Shown here: piece by piece, positions 19,908 through 29,743 of the stretch
Layout of the letters: the number at the start of each line of letters is the position of its first letter
Numbering within the stretch: position 1 is the first letter of the stretch
From: Arthrobacter sp. Bz4
GTDB taxonomy: Bacteria > Actinomycetota > Actinomycetes > Actinomycetales > Micrococcaceae
Direction: 5' to 3'
DNA length: 64,000 nt
Assembly: GCF_003075455.1 (NCBI RefSeq)
Contig: NZ_QDAE01000017.1
Span: forward strand, 1-64,000
Position numbers and translations under genes: made by a program
Notes under the pieces: model-generated
The model's database searches: none
Told to the model about the DNA's origin: nothing
Seen by the model: only the letters and a program-made list of their open reading frames with translations

Positions 19908-20290
19908 GTGGGATCCCTTCGAACTTGTTCACGCTCTGCCTGTGAGCGCGCCGCCGTCGCGACGCTCACCTTCGTGTACTCCGATTCCACCGCGGTCCTT
20001 GGTCCACTGGCCACCTACGCTGAACCCCATTGTTACGATCTGTGTACCTCTCACGCCGAACGACTGACCGTTCCCCGGGGCTGGGAAGTAGTCAGACTCG
20101 CCCTGCCATCGACGCCACAGGAACCCCACCCCGACGACCTCGTTGCCCTCGTCAACGCCGTCCGTGAAGCTGCCACCGACCGCAACCAGGACACTGGCCC
20201 CGTGATCCGCGGCAACAAGGGAACCCTTGAACCACCCGCTGGCGCAGCGGCGCACGACGCGGGCACCTGCGCATCCTCCGCGAACAGTAG
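19908..20290 (+). CDS. DUF3499 family protein, with an apparent 1-nt frameshift near the 3' end
   Basis: Small cytosolic protein with Cys-rich N terminus (RTCSRSACERAAVATL) and the family core STAVLGPLATYAEPHCYDLC, CTSHAERLTVPRGWEVVRL. GTG start. The raw frame runs on to 20390 with a composition unlike the family (GTCASSANSRILADRSRGGP). In the next frame, from about 20252, the expected C terminus ARRGHLRILREQ is followed by TAG at 20288-20290, giving the normal length of about 127 residues. One missing base between 20230 and 20252 explains both. Function unknown. The gene usually precedes phosphomannomutase, which is absent here. Confidence 0.78.
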
Positions 20291-20370
20291 AATCCTCGCG
20301 GACAGAAGCCGAGGCGGTCCCGGGGCAAATCACGGTTCTGCCTCCGCCATGCCCGCGATAAGCTTGGTTC

Positions 20371-20595
20371 ATGAGCCCCATATCGCCTGATCTGCTTGCT
20401 GTGGTCCGCTGTCCCGTCACTGGCTCAGCGCTGGTTGAAGAAGGGGAGTTCCTGGTTTCCTCTGTGACCGACAGCACAGGAAACCCGGTGCAATACAGCA
20501 TCGACGAGGGCATCCCTGTGCTCCTCCGCCCCGAACTACTAGTAGCAGCCACCGAGGCCGGCTCCGACGAGCACGACGGGCCAGTCGCAAATTAG
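20371..20595 (+). CDS. Trm112 family protein
   Basis: Protein of 74 residues of the Trm112/UPF0434 family: [21 protein letters not shown] at the N terminus, then [14 protein letters not shown]. Eukaryotic Trm112 is a zinc-binding activator of methyltransferases; bacterial members are small accessory proteins of unclear role. Only one clear Cys remains of the zinc site (CPVTG), so metal binding is uncertain. It sits between DUF3499 and sahH. In related genomes it lies beside the phosphomannomutase gene. Confidence 0.85.
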   Translation: MSPISPDLLAVVRCPVTGSALVEEGEFLVSSVTDSTGNPVQYSIDEGIPVLLRPELLVAATEAGSDEHDGPVAN

Positions 20596-20633
20596 TCCCA
20601 GTGCAGCACCAACGAACAGGAATGCGCCACACC

Positions 20634-22124
<1,491 letters not shown>

Positions 22125-22160
22125 CCGCTGGCTTGACGTGGCTGTGACCTAGAGCTTGGC

Positions 22161-22211
22161 CAAAAATGGCTGCCCCACACCGTAAAATCGGTGGTGGGGT
22201 GGCCATTTTTT
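22161..22211 (+). terminator. Rho-independent terminator of sahH
   Basis: AAAAATGGCTGCCCCACACCG (22162-22182) pairs with CGGTGGTGGGGTGGCCATTTTT (22189-22210) around a 6-nt loop. The A-run and T-run make it suitable in both directions; a ribosome-binding site for the next gene starts soon after. Confidence 0.85.
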
Positions 22212-22235
22212 CAGCAGGATTGTGGGTAGGACAAG

Positions 22236-23516
22236 ATGACTGAAGGTCAGCAGGGTATGAGCAGGAGCCGAAAAGGGTGGGTCATCGGTGGGGTGGCGGT
22301 GACGGCTGTCCTGATCGCGGCCGGCGCCGCAATAGCTGTCGCCCCCAACTGGGCCGGGATCGAAAACGTGCCAGCCGCAACCTCCTCACCGAACGCCACC
22401 TCCTCACCGAACGCCACCGTGCCCGAGGCGACGCCGTCCCCAACACCCACGGTGGCGACAGCATTTGAGTTCGGGGCGACTCCCGCCGACAACGCCGAAG
22501 AGGTCAATCCGATCGCGGTGCCCGAAATCCGGGTTGAAAACGCGGTCATCGAAAGCGTGACGCTCCGTTCAGCAGACGGCGGGCAGCCAGTTGAAGGCAC
22601 ATTCAGCGACGGCGATTCGGTGTGGACGGCCAGCGAGCGACTCGAGTTCGCCACCACCTACGACTTCGACTTTGTGCTGGCCGACGCCGCTGGGAATACC
22701 GCCACCGAATCGCAAAGCTTCACTACCGTGATGCCCGCCAACGAAGCCGATGCGGGTATCTACCCGTTGGACGGCACCACCGTGGGAACGGGCCAGCCAA
22801 TCGAGATCAACTTCAGCGAGCCGGTAATTAATCGCGACGACGTGGAGTCAGCGATCACCATTACGAGCTCCAGCGGCCAGGCCGGGGCCTTCCATTGGCT
22901 CAGCGACACCAAAGTGCGATACCGCGCCGAAGAGTTCTGGGCACCCAACAGCACCATCACCGTCGACATGAATCTGTTTGGGGTGGACTACGGCAACGGC
23001 ATGATCGGTAACTTTGACAACCAGATGACCATCAATACCCACAACACCAAACTGGCGGTCGTCGACAACGAGACCAAGATGATGGACGTCTATATTGATG
23101 GGGCCCTGACCCGAAGCTTCCCCATCACTCTCGGAACGGAGGACTGGCCGTCGACGATCGGCTACCACGTGGTGATGGAGCAGTACGAATCCACCAAATT
23201 CACCGCCGAGTCAATTGGGCTGGAGCCCGGGGACGACGCCTACTATGAGCCCACAGTCGTCAATCATGCAAGCCGCATCTCCAACGGCGGTGCTTTCGTG
23301 CACGAAGCGTTGCCTGCCGCCCAGGTCGCGCTGGGTAACATCAACGTCTCCCACGGGTGCATCGGAATGTCTCCTGAGGGAGCCAAGTACTTCTACGACA
23401 CCTTCGGCCCGGGCGACGTCGTTCAGATCAAGAACACCGGCTACGGCCCGATGTTCATCTGGGACGGCTTCGGCGACTGGAACACCCCCTGGAGTGAATA
23501 CAGCAACCAGCCGTAA
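22236..23516 (+). CDS. L,D-transpeptidase (YkuD) with Ig-like domains
   Basis: Forms 3-3 peptidoglycan cross-links outside the cell. The 426-residue product has an N-terminal signal anchor (about 16-36), a Ser/Thr/Pro-rich linker with the 6-residue repeat SSPNAT twice, one or two Ig-like domains (about 75-255) and a YkuD domain. The catalytic motif INVSHGCIGMSPEGAK (about 368-383) holds the His and Cys. There is no lipobox Cys, so the protein is anchored by its N-terminal helix. The start is supported by AGGAC 6 nt before the ATG. Convergent with the RDD gene. Confidence 0.93.
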   Translation: MTEGQQGMSRSRKGWVIGGVAVTAVLIAAGAAIAVAPNWAGIENVPAATSSPNATSSPNATVPEATPSPTPTVATAFEFGATPADNAEEVNPIAVPEIRVENAVIESVTLRSADGGQPVEGTFSDGDSVWTASERLEFATTYDFDFVLADAAGNTATESQSFTTVMPANEADAGIYPLDGTTVGTGQPIEINFSEPVINRDDVESAITITSSSGQAGAFHWLSDTKVRYRAEEFWAPNSTITVDMNLFGVDYGNGMIGNFDNQMTINTHNTKLAVVDNETKMMDVYIDGALTRSFPITLGTEDWPSTIGYHVVMEQYESTKFTAESIGLEPGDDAYYEPTVVNHASRISNGGAFVHEALPAAQVALGNINVSHGCIGMSPEGAKYFYDTFGPGDVVQIKNTGYGPMFIWDGFGDWNTPWSEYSNQP

Positions 23517-23544
23517 CCATCGGAATCCCAGCACGCCTGACGGA

Positions 23545-24348
23545 TTACTGGCTGAACGGCAGCCGGTGTAGCCGCTCGGCAGCCTTGGTGGTGCGTGCAC
23601 GCTGCCGCATCAGCCTTCCGAGGTCCCGCTCCCGACGTTCGGCGAGGACCGCGTTGAGGAAGTCCTCGGGGTGGGTGTCTGCGGGGGGCAGTGGAGCGAC
23701 GTAAACGGACACCTCGGTTGCCAGCTCGGTTGCCAGCGTCTGTCGCGCCATCAGGGTCAGGCGGGGTGCCTGGCCGATGAATGCCGCTACCCGCCGTGCC
23801 AGGGGATCCGGAAGTTGAAGAAGATCCGCGGTGGCAAGCCAGCCCGTGAGATGCGGGGGAGTCACAGCCCGGGTCCGGGGTTTCTCCATCACCCGTTCAT
23901 GCATGGAGTAGGTGCCCGCCAGCAGGTCACCCAGCCGCTTCGAGCGCTCATTGAACACCGCTACCAGGAATGCCAGGGAACCCACCAGCAGGTAGATTTC
24001 GAGGACGGCGAGCATCCCGCGAATGAAGGCATGCCGGAAGCGGATGGCGCCGCCGTCGTCGCGCACTATCCTCAGCCCCATGACCAATCGGCCCAGCGAT
24101 TTGCCCCTGGTCAGGGTCTCGATGGTCACCGGGACCACGAGCACGACGAAGATGACCAGGACCAGGACCAGCGCCTGGCTCAAGGCTGGGTCAAGCGAAC
24201 CCCCCAAGGTGCCGCTGACCCCCAGAATGATCGCCAGGGCCAGAAGGGCCTGGGCGATGATGTCGATGAGCAGGCTGATGCTGCGGGCGCCGAAGGACGC
24301 GGGACGCAACTCCAGGACTACTGCCTCACCTGTCACCACCGAACTCAT
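23545..24348 (-). CDS. RDD family membrane protein
   Basis: Protein of 267 residues with four or so membrane segments in the first 150. It has the RDD-type pattern FGARSISLLIDIIAQ (Arg and Asp in the first helix) and TRGKSLGRLVMGLRIVRDDGG, and a long cytosolic tail rich in charged residues. The start MSSVVTGEAVV is preceded by GGGAG; the open frame continues upstream, where it is antisense to the SpoIIM-family gene. RDD proteins are of mixed function (some are transport related). In actinobacteria an RDD gene is commonly found divergent from a SpoIIM-like gene and near a DUF58/MoxR locus. Confidence 0.9.
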   Translation of the reverse strand: MSSVVTGEAVVLELRPASFGARSISLLIDIIAQALLALAIILGVSGTLGGSLDPALSQALVLVLVIFVVLVVPVTIETLTRGKSLGRLVMGLRIVRDDGGAIRFRHAFIRGMLAVLEIYLLVGSLAFLVAVFNERSKRLGDLLAGTYSMHERVMEKPRTRAVTPPHLTGWLATADLLQLPDPLARRVAAFIGQAPRLTLMARQTLATELATEVSVYVAPLPPADTHPEDFLNAVLAERRERDLGRLMRQRARTTKAAERLHRLPFSQ

Positions 24349-24429
24349 TGCACATCTCCCTGGTCGACCGGGCCCCGGTGGGCCCTTCATCCTGAAGCTT
24401 ATCGGCCGCGGCCCGGCTAAGCTGAAAGG

Positions 24430-25422
24430 GTGGACGTTGATGCTTTCGTTGAGGTGAACCGCCCGGATTGGGAGCGGCTTGATGAGCTGGTCCGCCGGCG
24501 GAAGCTGTCGGGGGCCGAGGCCGATGAACTGCTGGTGCTCTATCAACGCACCTCGACCCACCTGTCGATGATCAGGTCAATCGCCCCCGAGAGTGCCCTG
24601 TCGGGCGCCTTGTCAATGCGGCTGTCCCGAGCTCGGACCCGATTCACCGGCGCCCGCTCCAACTTTATGGAAGACGTCGCAGGTTTCTTCGTCGTCTCCC
24701 TCCCCGCGGCCTTCTACCGGGTGCGGTGGCTGACCGTCGTCGTCGGCGTGCTCTTCATCGGGGTGGCCTGGCTGTACGGTGCCTGGGTGGCTAATACTCC
24801 GGGAGTCATCGCGGCGATGGGCGGCGACGAGTTCGCTGAGCAGTACGTCCAGGAAGATTTCGTCAACTACTACTTCGAGAACCCTGCGGCATCCTTCGCG
24901 GGCCTCGTGTGGACCAACAACGCCTGGATTGCGTTGCAGGCGGTGGCCTTCGGGGTGACTGGCGTCTGGGGGCCGTGGATCCTGTATCAGAATGCCCAGG
25001 GCGTCGGCATGGCTGGTGGCACCATGGCTGCCTACGGTGAATTGGACACGTTCTTCATCTACATCCTGCCCCACGGCTTTATGGAGCTGACGGCCATCTT
25101 CATCGCAGCCGCGGCAGGGTTGCGCATCTTCTGGTCCTGGGTGTCGCCGGGGTCCAGGACCAGGGCCAACGCGCTCGCGGAGGAAGGCCGATCGCTCATC
25201 ACCGTTGCGCTTGGCCTGGTGCTCGTTCTTTTCATCTCCGGGCTGGTGGAGGGGTTCGTTACGCCCAGCCCGCTCCCCGCCTGGCTGAGGATCAGCATTG
25301 GGTTCCTGGTGTTCGCCAGCTACTGGGCCTATACGCTGCTGCTGGGACGCCGGGCGGTGAACGCCGGATATACCGGGGATCTTTCGAGCCTTGACCGGGG
25401 CGAAACGGTTCGCACTGCCTGA
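24430..25422 (+). CDS. Stage II sporulation protein M-like membrane protein
   Basis: Protein of 330 residues with a cytosolic N-terminal helix (VNRPDWERLDELVRRRKLSG) and about six membrane segments. The motif GGTMAAYGELDTFFIYILPHGFMEL is the SpoIIM/DUF95 hallmark. Start is a GTG. The species type does not make endospores, so the name reflects family only; non-sporulating actinobacteria keep this protein beside RDD and MoxR/DUF58 genes, where an envelope or metal-related role is guessed. Divergent from the RDD gene across 81 bp. Confidence 0.9.
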   Translation: MDVDAFVEVNRPDWERLDELVRRRKLSGAEADELLVLYQRTSTHLSMIRSIAPESALSGALSMRLSRARTRFTGARSNFMEDVAGFFVVSLPAAFYRVRWLTVVVGVLFIGVAWLYGAWVANTPGVIAAMGGDEFAEQYVQEDFVNYYFENPAASFAGLVWTNNAWIALQAVAFGVTGVWGPWILYQNAQGVGMAGGTMAAYGELDTFFIYILPHGFMELTAIFIAAAAGLRIFWSWVSPGSRTRANALAEEGRSLITVALGLVLVLFISGLVEGFVTPSPLPAWLRISIGFLVFASYWAYTLLLGRRAVNAGYTGDLSSLDRGETVRTA

Positions 25423-25549
25423 TTTGTTGGTGCTGGCAGGTCCAGGACTTTGGTCAGCCGCCCGACGTCGGACCGGCCTCCACAGGATCCAAGGGGCGCG
25501 GCGGTACGCTCGTTCGTAAGTACTTGCGCAATTTCTAGGAGATAACCCA

Positions 25550-26710
25550 GTGGCTGAAAACGACGAGACCAAGCAGCACACTGGAGCTGACGTGCCAGCC
25601 GGGGAGTCCGCCCCGGAGACGACAGCGATTCCGGTGGAACCGGCTGGTGAATCGGTCATTGCTCAACGGAGTTCACTACCGATGCGCAGGGCGAGCACGA
25701 TGCCGGATCTCAGCCGCTTCGACGACAAGGAGCCGGCCAGGGGTGCAGGTGCGACAGGCCCCGCTGCGGCAGCAACTGCCGAACAGAGCGACCCGGAGCC
25801 GGCCAGTGATTCTGTCGGTGACAGCCCCGCGCCCAGGAGCTCCGTGTCGGACCAGCCTGAGTCCAGCAGCTCCGCGACCAGCGGTACCGTCGACGATCCC
25901 GCGCCTGACACTGCGGCTCTGTCGGCCCGTCCGTCTGAGGAAGAAGCGAAACGTCGGGCCGCCGAACGGGATGAAGCATTCACCAGCAAACCCGTCATGG
26001 CGCGGGTATTCCAGGTCCTGATCGCCGGGTTCTTCCCGATCATGCTCCTCGCGGCGGCGATCCGGGCGGTCACCTCACCTCTCTTCCTCTGGGTGGAGTA
26101 CCACCGGCCGGGCTTCCCGGCCGACAGCTTCGGCTTCAGCACCGACGACCGAATGACCTATGGGTCGTACACCGTCGACTACATCCTCAACTGGGCGTCG
26201 CCGCGCTACCTCGGAGAGCTGGTCAATTCCGACGGCGACCAGCTTTTCCTGGACAGCGAGGTGGGGCACATGCTCGACGTCAAGGTGGTCCTGGTGATCA
26301 GCTTCGCCGTCGCGCTCGCGATGTTCGTCTTCACCATCGCCGCCTGCTGGTACCTGGCGCGCACCTATCCCGGCGGTGTCCGCAGAGGCCTGTTCGCCGG
26401 GGCCCTCACAACCCTGATCCTGATGATTGCACTCACCGTGACTGCCATCCTCGGCTGGCAGACCTTCTTCACCCAGGTCCACGCCCTGTTCTTCGCCGAC
26501 GGCACCTGGACCTTCAGGGCCGACGACACCCTTATCCGGCTCTTCCCGGCACAGTTCTGGATGGACGCAGCAATCACCGTCGCGGCGCTCGTCCTCATCG
26601 TCACGGTGGTCACCCTCGTGCTCACCTGGCCCACAAAGGGCCGACGCGACAGGTCGCGGCTCGCAGGTGAGGCCGCCCAGCAGCGTCGCCTGGATTCGTT
26701 GGCGCTCTAG
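25550..26710 (+). CDS. DUF1461 (TIGR01906) integral membrane protein
   Basis: Protein of 386 residues. The first 150 are disordered and rich in Ala/Pro/Ser/Glu. Then come four membrane segments (about 155-175, 240-265, 285-305, 340-362) with the family strings YHRPGFPADSFGFSTDDRMTYG, EVGHMLDVKVV and FADGTWTFRADDTLIRLFP. GTG start with AGGAG 8 nt upstream. Function unknown; the family is widespread in actinobacteria. The long N-terminal extension is unusual for it. Convergent with the mannosyltransferase gene. Confidence 0.82.
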   Translation: MAENDETKQHTGADVPAGESAPETTAIPVEPAGESVIAQRSSLPMRRASTMPDLSRFDDKEPARGAGATGPAAAATAEQSDPEPASDSVGDSPAPRSSVSDQPESSSSATSGTVDDPAPDTAALSARPSEEEAKRRAAERDEAFTSKPVMARVFQVLIAGFFPIMLLAAAIRAVTSPLFLWVEYHRPGFPADSFGFSTDDRMTYGSYTVDYILNWASPRYLGELVNSDGDQLFLDSEVGHMLDVKVVLVISFAVALAMFVFTIAACWYLARTYPGGVRRGLFAGALTTLILMIALTVTAILGWQTFFTQVHALFFADGTWTFRADDTLIRLFPAQFWMDAAITVAALVLIVTVVTLVLTWPTKGRRDRSRLAGEAAQQRRLDSLAL

Positions 26711-26714
26711 CGAG

Positions 26715-26751
26715 CCAGTCCACCGCTGAGAAGCGAGATGTGGTGGGCTGG
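26715..26751. terminator. Hairpin between DUF1461 and the mannosyltransferase
   Basis: CCAGTCCACC (26715-26724) pairs with GGTGGGCTGG (26742-26751), 10 bp with one G-U pair and a 17-nt loop, 5 nt after the DUF1461 stop. There is no T-run, so termination is only likely. Confidence 0.4.
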
Positions 26752-26863
26752 TGGTTCCCCAGGTCGCCAGAGCTAACCCTTCAGCGGTTTGGCGGAGGTT
26801 GACGGGTTCGAGGCCGGAACGGCGCGGGCTGAACGCCACACGCAATCAGCCCCTTGATGAGGA

Positions 26864-28513
26864 TCAGATCCAGCTGGGCATCCACATGCGAAGCCGCCAC
26901 TGGTCATAGGGGATGAGCTCGGCCGTCCAGATCGGCAGGAAATAGGCGGAGAGCAGCACGGCCGCCGCCACGAACCCGCCGACCAGCATCAGGCCCGTCC
27001 GGCGGCGCGCGGGAGGGGCCCAGGAACGGCCGAGGATCAGGCCCAGGCAGTAGACGAGGGCCAGGATGAGGAAGGGCTGAAAGGCGATGGCGTAGAAAAA
27101 GAAGGTGGTCCGTTCCGGGTAGAGGAACCATGGCAGATACCCTGCCGCGACACCGGCGAGGATAGCGCCAGCGCGCCAATCCCGCCGTCCCACCCAGAAG
27201 AAGATCAGCACGATGAGGGCGATTGCCGCGGACCACCAGATCAGTGGGTTGCCTACTGAAGTTACCGCACGGGAGCAAGCCTCGACTGCGCACCCCTGGT
27301 CGACACCCAAATCACCCTTGTAGTAGAAGGACACTGGTCGGCCCATCACCAACCAGGACCAGGGAGTGGACTCGTACGGGTGTTCGGAGCCGAGACCCTC
27401 ATGGAAGGTATACGCCGCCCGGTGGTAGTCGGCGAGCGACCGGATCGACGCCGGGAGCCACTCCCACGCTGGGGCTGGGTGGTCTGCTGCCCACTGGCGG
27501 TTGTACGCGTCGGAGGACAGGAACCAACCGGTCCACGTGGCCAGATAGGTCAGGGCAGCGAGCGGTACGAGTGAGGTAAAAGCCTGAACCCCGTCCCTTA
27601 GGACAGCGCCGGTAATCCACCGCTGCACCCCGACAACCCTGCGGGCGTTCATGTCCCAGAGCACGGTCATCAGGCCGAACACCGCGATATACGGGATTGC
27701 TGACCACTTGGTGCCCAGGGCCAGGCCAAGACTGAGACCAGCCACAATCCGCCAGGGTCGCAGCCCGAGCCACGGACCGTACAGCAAGTCGGCGGCCGAC
27801 GGTCGAGCGCCGCCCGGGGCCGCAGCCGCCAGCACCGACAGCTTCGCCGCTAGTTTCCGGCGTGCGTGGTCCCGGTCCAGCAGCAGCGCGCCAAACGCTA
27901 CCACCAGCCAGAACATCAGGAACACATCAAGGAGTGACGTCCGGGAATGCACCAGGTGATGCCCGTCGACGGCGGTGAGCAAGCCGGCAGCTGCACCGAG
28001 GATCGGGGAACCGAAAAGCCGCTGAGCGATGAGAGCGATGAAAAGTATGGACAGCGTGCCCACCACGGCGGCGGAGAAACGCCAGCCAAACGGGTTATCA
28101 CTACCGAAAAGGAGCATCCCCATGGCGATCATCCACTTGCCCACCGGTGGATGCACCACATAGTCGGGGGTGCCCAGGATGACCCCGGTATTGCCGCTGT
28201 TGAAGTCGGCGTCGGGGTCCTCGGGCCATTCCCGCTCGTACCCGGACAGCAGGTAGGAGTAGGCGTCCTTGACGTAGTACGTTTCGTCGAAGACCAGGGT
28301 CTCAGGTTCGCCAAGTCTGACGAACCGGAGCAACCCACCGATCACCATGACGGTCAGCGGTAGGAGCCACGCAAGAATTCCCATCGGGAGGCGCTCGCCG
28401 AGTAGCCGACGTCGCAGCACCACCGCGTCATAGGCGGTGCGCGGAGAATGAACCCAGCCGTGAGCCGCCGGAACCCCGGCAGCCGGCGGCGGGGAAACGG
28501 CGGTATGACTCAC
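26864..28513 (-). CDS. Protein O-mannosyltransferase (dolichyl-phosphate-mannose type, GT39)
   Basis: Transfers mannose from polyprenyl-phosphate mannose to Ser/Thr of exported proteins. The 549-residue protein has about ten membrane segments. The first loop contains the catalytic acidic pair FDETYYVKDAYSYLL, followed by HPPVGKWMIAMGMLLFG, and later FPERTTFFFY-like LYPERTTFFFYAIAF, the PMT C-terminal hallmark. The GTG giving VSHTAVSPPP is the chosen start; upstream codons are antisense to rsmI. Divergent from rsmI as Rv1002c is from Rv1003 in M. tuberculosis. Confidence 0.93.
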   Translation of the reverse strand: MSHTAVSPPPAAGVPAAHGWVHSPRTAYDAVVLRRRLLGERLPMGILAWLLPLTVMVIGGLLRFVRLGEPETLVFDETYYVKDAYSYLLSGYEREWPEDPDADFNSGNTGVILGTPDYVVHPPVGKWMIAMGMLLFGSDNPFGWRFSAAVVGTLSILFIALIAQRLFGSPILGAAAGLLTAVDGHHLVHSRTSLLDVFLMFWLVVAFGALLLDRDHARRKLAAKLSVLAAAAPGGARPSAADLLYGPWLGLRPWRIVAGLSLGLALGTKWSAIPYIAVFGLMTVLWDMNARRVVGVQRWITGAVLRDGVQAFTSLVPLAALTYLATWTGWFLSSDAYNRQWAADHPAPAWEWLPASIRSLADYHRAAYTFHEGLGSEHPYESTPWSWLVMGRPVSFYYKGDLGVDQGCAVEACSRAVTSVGNPLIWWSAAIALIVLIFFWVGRRDWRAGAILAGVAAGYLPWFLYPERTTFFFYAIAFQPFLILALVYCLGLILGRSWAPPARRRTGLMLVGGFVAAAVLLSAYFLPIWTAELIPYDQWRLRMWMPSWI

Positions 28514-28575
28514 CTTGCTTATGCTACCGCCAGGGTGGGCCAGCGGCGCTGGCGCTGCGGGTCTACGCTGGAACG

Positions 28576-29538
28576 GTGAATACCACTGGCAACACCCACG
28601 ATGATAGCGACGCTTCGCCCCTGGAATCCGACGCGATCTCCTCTGACGAGGACGCATCCGAAGAATTCGAGACAGCGGCGGATTTCGCCGCACAGGGCAC
28701 TCCCGACGGCGGCCGGATTGTCCTTGCTGCAACCCCGATCGGGAACGCGAACGACGCGTCAGCACGCCTGGTCTCGCTGCTGCAAACTGCTGACATTGTC
28801 GCCGCCGAGGACACCAGGCGGCTGCAACGGCTGCTGAGGGCACTTGAGATCAGGGTGCAGGGCAGGATTGTCAGCTATCACGAGCACAACGAGGTGGCCC
28901 GGACGGCTGAATTGCTGGAACAGGTGGCGGGCGGAAAGACCCTGCTCATGGTCACCGACGCCGGGATGCCGTCAGTTTCCGATCCCGGGTATCGGCTGGT
29001 GGAGGCCGCGATTGCCGACGGCGTCGAGGTCACCATGGCTCCGGGCCCGTCAGCAGTGCTGACCGCGCTTGCCCTCTCAGGGCTCCCGACGGACCGATTC
29101 TGTTTTGAAGGATTCCTGCCGCGCAAGACGGGGGAGCGGAACTCGCGCCTGGCTGAGCTCGCTGACGAACGGCGGACCATGGTGTTCTTCGAGGCACCCC
29201 ACCGCCTCGAGGTGATGTTGAGGTCGCTGCACCAGGTCCTGGGAGCGGACCGCCCGGCGGCGGTAGCGCGGGAGCTCACCAAACGTTACGAGCAGGTACT
29301 CAGGGGCCCACTAGCTGAGCTGCTGGACTGGGCGGAAACCACTGAGGTCAGGGGCGAGATCGCCGTCGTCGTCGGTGGCGCACCACCGGCCGCACCCGCC
29401 AACCCGGCGGACCGGGTGGCCGCAGTAGCCGCTCTGGTGGACGAGGGGATCCGGTTGAAGGATGCCGTGGCGGCAGTCGCCGAGGAATCGCGGATCAGTA
29501 AGCGGGAGCTCTACGCTGCCGTGATCGCCGCGCGCTGA
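28576..29538 (+). CDS. rsmI: 16S rRNA (cytidine1402-2'-O)-methyltransferase
   Basis: Methylates C1402 of 16S rRNA in the ribosomal P site using SAM. The 320-residue product has the tetrapyrrole-methylase-like fold: IVLAATPIGNANDAS, VAAEDTRRLQRLL, VTDAGMPSVSDPGYRLV, FCFEGFLPRK and VARELTKRYEQVLRG. About 45 acidic residues precede the domain; the GTG start is the only good candidate, so the extension seems real. The stop codon is inside a 14-bp tandem repeat. Confidence 0.95.
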   Translation: MNTTGNTHDDSDASPLESDAISSDEDASEEFETAADFAAQGTPDGGRIVLAATPIGNANDASARLVSLLQTADIVAAEDTRRLQRLLRALEIRVQGRIVSYHEHNEVARTAELLEQVAGGKTLLMVTDAGMPSVSDPGYRLVEAAIADGVEVTMAPGPSAVLTALALSGLPTDRFCFEGFLPRKTGERNSRLAELADERRTMVFFEAPHRLEVMLRSLHQVLGADRPAAVARELTKRYEQVLRGPLAELLDWAETTEVRGEIAVVVGGAPPAAPANPADRVAAVAALVDEGIRLKDAVAAVAEESRISKRELYAAVIAAR

Positions 29539-29560
29539 TCGCCGCGCGCTGATCGCCGCG
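29522..29560. repeat. 14-bp tandem repeat across the rsmI stop codon
   Basis: TGATCGCCGCGCGC occurs at 29522-29535 and 29536-29549, with a partial third copy to 29560. The rsmI stop TGA (29536-29538) is the first codon of the second unit. Same arrangement as the 15-bp repeat at 19187-19230. Confidence 0.85.
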
Positions 29561-29743
29561 TCATGACCGGGGTCTGCCGCTACCCACCTGGATATCGTTG
29601 TGCATCTGGACAGCGCAGGACGGGTGACGCCGTGCAGGCTGGCATGGACAGGCCTCCAATCCCGGGTCTAGCGTGGTGCTGGACGGCCAACGCGCCGATT
29701 TCTCGCGATTCCCACCCCGCAAACCCTCTTGGAGGCACCGACT

